NCBI GenBank assembly: GCA_000310025.1
Contig: FN648906.1
Span: forward strand, 4,808 to 18,564
Source: Ectocarpus siliculosus
Taxonomy: Eukaryota; Sar; Phaeophyceae; Ectocarpales; Ectocarpaceae
Reading direction: 5' to 3'
DNA: 13,757 bases
Positions 1 through 8,500 of the stretch are shown here, in pieces. The notes under the pieces were generated by a model that made no database searches, was not told the origin of the DNA, and was given only the letters and a program-made list of their open reading frames with translations. Numbering within the stretch: position 1 is the first letter of the stretch; every line of letters begins with the position of its first letter. The position numbers and the translations under genes are program-made.

Positions 1-54
1 AGGGAAGGAAGGGAAAGAAAAGGGGGGGAAAAAAGGGGGGTTGGGGGGGGGGGG
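1..54. repeat. Purine/G-rich tract at left edge
   Basis: The first 54 bases are almost only G and A and end in a run of twelve G. Several runs of six or more G lie close together, so the + strand could form a G-quadruplex. The tract directly precedes repeat copy A. A similar G run precedes copy B (about 586-599), and a C run on the + strand (11637-11650) borders the inverted copy C, so the G-tract seems to be part of the repeat boundary. Confidence 0.7.
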
Positions 55-594
55 TGTACTCATAGTCGTGCATGCCGTAGTCGTTTGACCATTGACCTCG
101 CATCCCTACAAAGCCGGGACGGAGCACGCCGGGTTCTCACCGGACCAGGCTATCACATCACCAACCGCGAAGCGCCGTGAGGTATTCGGCGAGTCGCATG
201 AAGGGTGAGCTGCATCCTGCTAAGGGTGTTCGGCATCTTGTGCTTACTTCCTTGCGTACGGATGACAGCTACGTATGACTTAATTTATTTTCTGGTGCTT
301 TCACTTCCAGAGACAGTTGTAAGCACTGTGTAACTGCCTCGAGGAAGCTTGACCATTTTAACACAACGTGGTGCGATCATCCCCCGTTGCGCGGAGTGAG
401 GTTTCTCGACCCCGCACAACATGATCTACTCGACCACCATTATGGTTACCGCCAAAAAAAAAAACGAGGTAAAAAAACAAATGGTAACCTGGTTGCCGAG
501 TTCACGAAGTGAATTGGCTTGTTTTACAACGTCGTTGCCAAGCGACGAAAACCCAAACCCCGATGGCAAACACCGAGTGGGGATGGAGGTGGGG
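55..594 (+). repeat. 540-base repeat, copy A (tandem with B)
   Basis: This unit is followed head to tail by a second copy. Shared anchors include TGCATCCTGCTAAGGG (211-226 here, 748-763 in B, reverse complement at 11495-11510 in C) and ACACAACGTGGTGC (361-374, 877-890, reverse complement 11347-11360). The offset between A and B is 543 bases near the start and 537 in the middle. By eye A and C are about 80-90% identical in their first 200 bases, apart from a roughly 25-base gap in C. The A-rich stretch near 452-478 is expanded in A only. No ORF is conserved between the copies, so the unit is probably non-coding. I do not recognise the family. Confidence 0.85.
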
Positions 595-1077
595 GGGGGT
601 ACTCAAAATCGTGCATGCCGTAGTCGTTAGACCATTGACCTCGCATCCCTACAAAGCCGAGACAAAGCACGCCGGGTTCTCGCCGGACCAGACTCTCACA
701 TGCGCGAAGCGCCGTGAGGCATTCGGCGAGTAACATGAACGGTGCGCTGCATCCTGCTAAGGGTTTTCGGCATATTGTGCTTGCTTCCTTGCGTACGGAC
801 GACAGCTGCGCATGACTTCACTCTTTTACTGGTGATTCTACTTCCATACCTGCCTCGGTAATGCTTGACCGACAAAACACAACGTGGTGCTATTACCCCC
901 GTAGCGCGGAGTGACGACTCTCTACCCGCACAACCTAGCCTACTCGACAAAAATTCCACGTGCACCACCGATGGTGCCCGAAAGAAGTATAAATAAAAAT
1001 GCGGTACCCTGCTTTCTGAGCTCGCCAAGTAAGCGTTCTCAACCCAACCCCGAAGGAAAACACCGAGGGGGGGGGCG
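595..1077 (+). repeat. 540-base repeat, copy B (tandem with A)
   Basis: This is the second head-to-tail copy. It starts after the G run at 586-599 and ends in another G run at about 1068-1076, reached through the same AACCC-rich and CACCGAG segment that ends copy A. It is shorter than A because of deletions around 855 and 1010-1040. An open frame on the minus strand (696-1310) covers this copy, but it is not preserved in A or C, so I do not call a gene. Divergence from A suggests an old duplication. Confidence 0.82.
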
Positions 1078-2435
1078 TCCAAAGACACCCACCCACAAAG
1101 GGGAGAGCGAAAGGGGAGGTGTGCCCTGTAGTTTGGGATTATAGCCAACCCCGGGGGTGGGAAAGTGAGCGGCGATGAACTTGCGCCGAGTTGCTTGAAA
1201 ATCGATTTTCGAGACAGCACTCCGTTGTAACGAGCAAGAGGAGCTGTACACACCAACCCACCACAACACGACTCGTTGGTAATACATGTACTCCTAAACC
1301 CACCTCTCAACGTCTGTGTGATACGGCCTTGCTAGGCCACCTTCAAGTTACTCACCTGCCAAACTGATCACCCATCACGCACGATTCAGAGTCGCATAAA
1401 ACCTATATGTCTGTATTTCGGCTCTCAAACGTCGGACTCTCACGTTATGTCTACGCATCTTCGTGTGACTTGTACTTCGAACATGAGCAATTTTCACTCA
1501 GACTATGGCTCGCCGACGCTGACTCGATCCTCCGCACAACCTTTCGTGCGCTGCATATCAATCGTCGTCCCAAACGACACGTTGACGTGTTCTCACCGGT
1601 ATTATCAGGGCCTAGCCTTGTACCACAGGCGTTCAGCACTATGCAACTCTCTCCCACGAAACCTGAACACAGTATGACCACTCGGCGCGTACCTTGGAAA
1701 CGCCGTTTGGAGCGGGGCGGAGAAAGCACGTATACAACTTGACCAACTTACACAGTACCACTGCGACCGCCCCACACCCACATACACACGAATGCTCTAC
1801 TTGAACAACATTACGGACATACAAGGATACAGACGAGGGCGTGGAGACACGATCCGCCTCGAATTGGTGCGTATCCCTAAGAAATCGTGATCTGATGTTG
1901 GGCCTGTCGCACTGTCCGTCCCTCCTTCGCCGTGTTATCTTCCGCCGACACAGGGGCGGGGTGTCGGACGACACGACAATGTGCATCCCGTTCGAAGAGG
2001 TTACCTACTTCGGGTAGGTGCTCTGGAACATAGCCGTAGGAAGGGGGGGGGGGGGTTGTAATGAGCTGCGGGTAACGACACACTACGTTGCAGAGTACAT
2101 ATGCGATGCTGTGCAGGGTAGGAGGCACGCGCAACTTTATGTATAGCCACGCAGCAACCCAGCACGCGCACTCCATTACATGCGGCATGACACTCGAACG
2201 GATCTTCGACGACCTTGTACCTTGTGCCCGCTCCCGCTGGAAGTTTGTAGCAAGTACCCAGCAAATAATACTACAAAGAAAGTTGAACGCGGACAATCAC
2301 ACACGCACACACACATGTTCGCCTCTACTACGCAAACAGCAGCCTCCAACGATCGGCACCTAACAGTACTGACGCACACAATAATATATTTGGTAGCTTC
2401 TGGCTACCTTCCTCCTTTCACAAACCCCAAGAAAG
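1078..2435. other. Intergenic region, no recognisable gene
   Basis: Several open frames of 60-140 codons occur on both strands (for example 1407-1742 + and 1877-2296 -), but their translations look random, overlap one another and match no family I know. A perfect 14-base palindrome, GAAAATCGATTTTC, lies at 1197-1210. A run of thirteen or more G lies at about 2045-2056, and a short CA-rich stretch at about 2297-2316. I see no RNA gene or promoter. Confidence 0.5.
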
Positions 2436-2640
2436 TACATCGGTTCTCTATAAACCTCGTCCTCGGCCAACACAGGCGATAGTTTTTAGACGTACCATTC
2501 CCGGAATTGTATGCCAAAGAGGCGCTATTCAGCGCGACCGTTGAAAGAGCCCAATAAATTGGGAGCCCTTTTTTCGACCCTGAGGATGAAGAGCAAACAA
2601 GTCGCGGTTCGCGCTCTGCGGCTAATTCTTATGGAGTACC
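2436..2640 (+). repeat. Diverged dispersed repeat, copy D1 (possible coding remnant)
   Basis: This stretch aligns with 3815-4030. Anchors are CTATAAACCTCGTCCTCG (2448) against CTATAGATCTCGTGCTGG (3848), and TTCGCGCTCTGCGGCT (2608-2623) against TTCGCGCTCCGCGGCT (3996-4011, 15 of 16 identical). In between, similarity is lower and needs gaps. Parallel frames read FFDPEDEEQTSRGSRSAA here and FFMYPGDEGKQCGASRSAA there, so the ancestor may have been coding. The frame carries stops in this copy (2480-2482 and about 2528). I cannot name the source; a decayed transposon gene is one option. Confidence 0.5.
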
Positions 2641-3814
2641 GTCGCGGCTTGCTGGGGAATCAGTCGCCAGCTAATGTAAGACAATATACAGGGCGATAGT
2701 ATACATGCATTGTGCATCCCGCGATGTAAGCCTGTTGTCGAAGTTGACGGAGGAAGCATGACCTAAGCAAGTCTAACCTTCGCTGCGATTATAAATACAT
2801 TTTGCGTTTCAATCCTTCCCATGATAGCAGACATTTTTGCAGAGCATTTACCGCCGACCTGCTCTCCCTCAGTGTCTCGATTTCTCTCCGCCTCCCTCTG
2901 TCCTGTTCGCGCCCCTGCCTGGATTGGCGGTATTTGTCTCGGCGGTGCTCGGCGCATGCCCATACTTAGGTTCTGCGAAGGGGGCAAAGGCGCAAGGCCT
3001 TGCGTCGCCATCAAGACGAAAGTCGATGGAAACATCGCAACAGGACACACGTACAACCGACATTACGACCCGTCAGATTTAGGTCAGTGCCGACGTACAC
3101 GTGGGCCCGAGAGAGACGAAAGAGGCAAGAGGGGCAGGACGTAAAATATATACTGGCTGTTCTCACATAGGTATGTGGGGGGGGGATTGAGCCACGCTGC
3201 TGATGGTGCACGGATCCAGACACACACCAGCGTGATCTGTTTGTGGGGCAGCTATGCGCTCACCCCAGAGGGACAGGAGGCGTGCGATAGAAGCGAGCAT
3301 GGTCGTATGTGCGGGCACCTTTCAAGATGTTGCACGTTACATGCGGTTGTTTCATTTCCGTTGATGATGCACATGCACGAAGAAACAACATGTGAAGCTT
3401 CCCGCTGTGCGGACGCAAACACGCAAGTCTGGGGTTTTCTGGAAGAGGCACGCATGCGGCATACACCTGGCGGCGAGACTACCACACCGACCGTAGATGA
3501 ACACGACCAGCAGGGTCGACATAGGATTGTGACACGACACATGGCAAATATGTCGTCAGCCTCACAACCTGCACGACACATCGGTCTCGTTCTTACGTCT
3601 CTGTCGGTGTTTCTTGTCCAGGTTTGATCCGCGTGCGCGCGCGACGCACGCTTTTGGGTACGCATTTGAGATAAGAAACCCAGAGTTCGGGGAGCAAGGT
3701 ATACTACAACAAATACTACGAAATTTGGCGACATACGCCTGTGAAGCACGGCCGTCTGTTGCCGAAGCACGACCAATCCCGTGCAACTAAGAGCGCGATA
3801 TTCTATTTACTTCT
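2641..3814. other. Intergenic region, no recognisable gene
   Basis: The longest open frames are 3175-3627 (+, 150 codons) and 3252-3776 (-, 174 codons). They overlap each other and neither translation resembles a known domain, so I treat both as chance. The region also holds a short G run at about 3177-3186. I find no RNA gene, convincing splice signals with coding content, or promoter. Confidence 0.45.
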
Positions 3815-4030
3815 TAGTCGGAAGCGAACTGGCCGTCAATCTAAGCCCTATAGATCTCGTGCTGGTTAAAAACGTGGGCATTATCGGCTTCCAGGAAACC
3901 GCGTTTTGGGGCGCCTATATTGTGCGGCGCAAATTTGGCCGATTTTTCGAGCAATTTTTTATGTATCCTGGGGACGAAGGGAAACAATGTGGCGCTTCGC
4001 GCTCCGCGGCTCATTTACACGAACTGCAGC
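3815..4030 (+). repeat. Diverged dispersed repeat, copy D2 (possible coding remnant)
   Basis: This is the partner of the copy at 2436-2640, separated by about 1.4 kb and in the same orientation. The open frame 3781-4071 covers it and reads SPIDLVLVKNVGIIGF, then FWGAYIVRRKFG. This stretch faintly recalls the C-terminal half of NADPH:quinone oxidoreductases (an LVKN..vG..WGAY pattern). A four-residue insertion and the absence of the rest of that enzyme make the match weak. The frame opens with a GTG and has no supported start. I read it as a repeat carrying a degraded coding fragment, not a functional gene. Confidence 0.45.
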
Positions 4031-5403
4031 TGATTGCAGGCGTGTGCATCCACGGGAGGAAGTGCGTGTGATAGCGAGAGACAGGTGTAACAGGGCCTTA
4101 TTGTTCTTGTTTTTTTCAACGTGGCTCTTTAGTTTGTCGTAAGTCTGCCCCGAACTCTTGTGGTGTCTGCTACTGGCGCCTCGCTGCAGCTATCTATCGG
4201 GTACGCGCCCGCTGTTGTGGTGTCGAAGGCCGCCCTCGCTGTCGCCTAGCGGCGTCTCTCTGCCGGAGCGCCCGCAGTCTGTGTGCGTGTGAGAGAGTTA
4301 CCCCCCTGAAACAGCAACACCGCCTACCCGAGATGTTTGATGAAGAAGTCAAACCGCATATTGGATGGTGATGCATTCATCATGGTACTAACCCTATCTC
4401 CAAATATGAGCAGTACATACAGATAGCTAAACTAAACTTCCAGTGCACGTGGACGTAGCATGGCACGCGTCCCACTACAAACTAGGAGATCGCGCCCCGG
4501 AATGACGAACAAGGCTTGAAAGTAGATTCGCTGCAACACTGGAAGAACACGGCACGCCCTAGGTTGGGGTCTGACATGACATCCCTTTCCCAATGTTACG
4601 GACCAAAACGTCCACTAATAGGTGCCTAACAACCAGGTCGCATTTTGTGTTTGCCCCTTTCCTTCTACTCACTGCAAACGATAGGTACCCGGGGCCACAT
4701 CACCGTGTTCTTGCCACCGGACCATGGGTTCCACGTGCACAAAACGGTACGATGTGCTATATATATCATTGGTTATCCCAGTAATTATTGTTCCGCGAAG
4801 CGCACGCGGATCCCGTTACTCTCCAACGAAATGCGCTCACACCGTCTGCAACAGGACAAGACGGGCGCTAGTGGAATCCGATAATCAGGGTCAATGTCGC
4901 CGTGGGGTCACGTGGTTGCAATTGTACGGCGGCATTGTTGCCATTGGCCTACGGTATGCACAGACCCAAGAACGTAGAAGCCGGAACTGCTGTGTCGACG
5001 GGTGTTCCCGTCATTTTACCGGAAAACCGGCATTGGCGAGGGTATGACACAACAGCTACGGTTGATCCTTGGCGTTCCGTGAAACTAGAGATTGAGCGAC
5101 TTTTTTTTTCGAATGGTACAAGTAGAAGCGTTAGGCCAAAGTGTGCACCCCGAGCTTTTTGTCTCTGCTGCGGTGCTTACAGACCACGCATTGACCCGCG
5201 AATCGTCAAATCCCATCGGCTAACCGCATAGCAGGACGCGGTGTTGACCGTGTTTTGGTGCTGGCGGTTGGTGTTGCGCTGTCATGTATAGCTGTGCGTG
5301 TAATATGTGCCTCCCATACGGCACGTCCAAATCTCATATTTGCCTAACAGTTTCCGGGAACTCTAGCACCCTTACCAAACTACAAACTACGTGGTAGTCG
5401 ACC
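4031..5403. other. Upstream flank of the peptidase gene, no recognisable gene
   Basis: This stretch contains a few open frames of about 60-110 codons, for example 4724-5047 and 4902-5231 on the + strand, with no domain I recognise. It should hold the promoter of the downstream gene, but I see no clear TATA or initiator element. An in-frame TAG at 5395-5397 lies just before the ATG at 5404. Further 5' exons of the peptidase gene could lie here, since Ulp2/SENP6-type proteins often have long poorly conserved N-terminal regions; I could not identify any. Confidence 0.4.
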
Positions 5404-5579
5404 ATGGATGCCGTTGCCGCCCTCCGATTTGAGGGAGAAGATTCCGCCGTGAACGTCGTAACCTACATGGAGGGACAGCTGCCCGTATACATCAGGCGAT
5501 CTCTGGATACGCACGTGGAGGAGACAGAGGAGGCCAAGAAGGACGGCCACGGTGGACCCAGGCGAGTGTTTCGAGCAAG
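5404..5579 (+). CDS. Peptidase exon 1 (putative start)
   Basis: ATG at 5404 lies in a GACCATGG context with an in-frame stop just upstream (5395-5397). The exon encodes residues 1-58, an acidic and charged stretch with no domain, and leaves two bases. The donor CAAG|GTATTG at 5580 fits the phase of exon 2. A GC donor, CAG|GCGAGT at 5562, is in the same phase and would shorten the protein by six residues. The link to the rest of the gene rests only on phase and proximity, so this exon is the least certain. Confidence 0.5.
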
Positions 5580-8500
5580 GTATTGGGTTCATGTAATTGG
5601 GGTTGTTAAAACACTAACGTCGTCGTCGTAATCGTAGCTGGCGTTATCTACAACACTGTGGCCCTTATTCGGTGGTGGTGTTGCGAGAGTAACGGCTGGT
5701 GATTGTGACTACAGGCTGGGTCGTACTGCCTTGCTGTGGTGGACTAGGGCCATCCCTACTGTGCATGTCGGCGGATATACCTTTGTACTGGCGCCCTCAA
5801 CGCTGTAAATGTCGCAGGAGGACGCTTAGTGCACGTTCATCTACACCAGCTAACCCGTTCTTGTTCGAGTATCCGCTTGGCAAGGCGGCGGGGGGGGACA
5901 GGTTCGCGGACAAGGTCCGGATATACGCACTGGACGTGTGCCGCACCAATGACGGAGAACTTTTGAACGATAACCTCGTCGATCTGTACCTGAGGTCAGT
6001 GGGTGGGAGTAGGCTACGTCGACCTAATACTGCAACCACAACGACGACGATTAAACGTAAACGTGGTAGTACCTCGGTAGCACTATGCTACTGGCATGGC
6101 GGACTCACACAGCACAAACCCGAGTCAATTTCACCATACTGTAGGTTATCTTGATGTATCGGAAACACACTAACCGACATCCTATTACCGAACCATCCGC
6201 ACGAATGTCTGCCTTCTCGTGGCAGGAGCATGCTCGGAGACAAGCATGTAGAGAGGGGCAAAGGTGTCTTCGGCGTTCCACGCGGCGATGCCGGCGAGAG
6301 TACCCGTGATGCCGGCGCTGGAGCCGCAAGCAATGAATGGTAGTTGCAAATCTCTCGGTCCCGGCGGTGTCGCCTGGCGTCGTAACGCCAGCGGGGGTGG
6401 CGTCGCCGTTCGAGACGATGTCGACGAAGGATCTTCTTCTTGTGGTGCTCCTGTTGCTGTCGCTCCTGCAGGCGATGCCGACGACGCCACCACTGCCGTG
6501 GCGAGTAGTGGTTCCACGCCTAGGTCTGCAGGATCCATCGACGCCAACAAGGTCCACATCTTTCCCACTTCTTTCTACACCAAGCTCTCCGAGAGAGACG
6601 AACGGCCCTCGGATGTAGGTCAGATCATTGGAGGATGCATGCTTGCGGTGGTGCTGGTAGCCGCCGACCTAGTAAAAAGGTTCGTTTACTTTTAGCTGGA
6701 CGGAGGTCGCAATATAGCCGGCCAGAGTACGTCAGTGGCCGCCGAAATATCAATACGCAAAGTTTTTTTTTTTCAGAAGCCTGTGGCTCTAACTTGAATC
6801 CGTCACGGCCTACCTATCCGAACAAAGGCATCTGCTGTGGGCATGTGGGGCGAGGACGCAACGCACGAATATCACAGTTACTCAGGGATCGACTAGATTA
6901 AAACTATTTGTAGACGTATAGCCTTTCCTGTACATAACAATGTTTATTCTCTTGGTCCCAGCGTGTTCCTCCTACTTCATGCTGGTTCCCGACATGATTA
7001 CGCACTCGGCGTCATATCTGGGAAGCGTCATACACTAGGTGCATCACAACAGAAAACATGACATGTTCCCCCCGGTGCCTCTTCGGTCAAAGCTTTATTT
7101 TCATCTCAATAATACCGGCCATACCTCGGAGACAACGTGCATGGCTTCGGCAACGCACGACGATCGCCCCGAGGGGAGTCTTGACCGGATGTCATGGTTT
7201 ACGGTTATTTTTTCGGGTAGGTGAGTTATATGATGGTGCTGGCTCTGTGCGCACACCTATCCCTATCATAGTTGCGCTCGGTAACCTTTCGAAAGGGGTG
7301 GTCTAAGAAGAGGGTCACAGCGACAGGAATAAGAGGGAAGCCGACGGTAGAGTTCAGGAAAGTAGTTGGGTGTGATACTGCGCCCGCCCCCGATTATGGA
7401 AGCAGCAGACCACGTGAACAGGGTTTATGTAGGTGTGCTCTACGGTATGGGGTGTAATGCTTCCCTCTTGGGAGCAGAGAGAGCAGCCGTAACCCTGTTG
7501 TCTGTCGAGCGACGCGTGCATTACGCGAACAAAGTAAGGCATCTCGATGTGCGCTTTATCCAAACAAGCGGACTTCCCCAGCAGGTTTTCGACAACCAGT
7601 ATTTCATCGAGAAAGAACATAACGCTCCTCCCCTGGCGGGTCGCGGTAATACACAAGTTTGAACATTACACACCGGCTGCGACTCCGTGCTCACGATTTC
7701 CTTACTATGTACCCCCCGTCCCATCCGTTGTTCCCTTTTCGCTATAGGTTTTCCGGAAGGTTAAGCGTTGGACCCGGGGCGCTGATATCTTCAACATGAA
7801 GTTTGTCTTCGTGCCCGTCAACTACTGGTTGTACTGGAGCCTTGCGTGCCTCTGCAACCTCGACACTATAGCGGTGTGTACCGTTGTATGGCGATATATA
7901 CCAAAAGTGACCCCCACTTGTGAAGAGAGAGATATGCGAAGCAGCTGGGCCGACACGCGTGTCGCCAGACGTGTACACCCACGCCCTAGATGGACAGACG
8001 AAAGGCAGATGGCGGCGCGCAGCCGGACCTTTTGTTTTCCGGCTAGTCATAGGTGGGACCGCCTTAGCTAGGGTGCGGTAGACGGGCACGTGCTACTCAT
8101 GCATTTGCTACATACAGCAGTTGCGCTTGACATGAGGTATGTTGTCCCGAGGACAAGGGGAGCTACTGTATTACACGAATAGCTCCAGTTTCCGGTCGCT
8201 TGATACAAAACGGATTTGCTATCGTAATTAGACGAACCGACAATTAATCCTAGCCTACACGACACGCCCCTTCAGACCAAACATTCACGCCGAGAGCCTA
8301 ACCCTCCACGTCACACTTTCAACGTCTTTAGGCGGACGATGCAAAGGTGGGCTATGGGAACCACGACGCCCGGCCGTGCATGTTGTTCTTCGACTCCCTC
8401 GGCACGCACAATCCTGCCAAGATCCAGGAAAGGATTATCGCGTGAGCGTGTGTGAGAGAGAGAGGGAGAGAGACCCACAGAGAGATAGAGTCAGAGAGAT

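Noticed and set aside
696-1310. Minus-strand open frame of 204 codons over repeat copy B.
   Set aside because: The frame is not conserved in copies A or C, and the translation has no recognisable content. It is a chance opening in a GC-rich repeat.
3252-3776. Minus-strand open frame of 174 codons, overlapping a + strand frame of 150 codons.
   Set aside because: Both translations are Cys/Arg-rich and random-looking, neither shows a domain, and two overlapping genes are unlikely here.
3781-4071. Frame resembling the C-terminal half of an NADPH:quinone oxidoreductase (LVLVKNVGIIGF..FWGAY).
   Set aside because: Only a short stretch fits and it needs a four-residue insertion. The nucleotide sequence is also part of a repeat whose other copy (2436-2640) does not preserve the pattern.
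4902-5231. + strand open frame just upstream of the peptidase gene, considered as a 5' exon.
   Set aside because: No similarity to the N-terminal regions of Ulp/SENP proteins, no donor with coding support that joins exon 1, and an in-frame stop precedes the exon 1 ATG.
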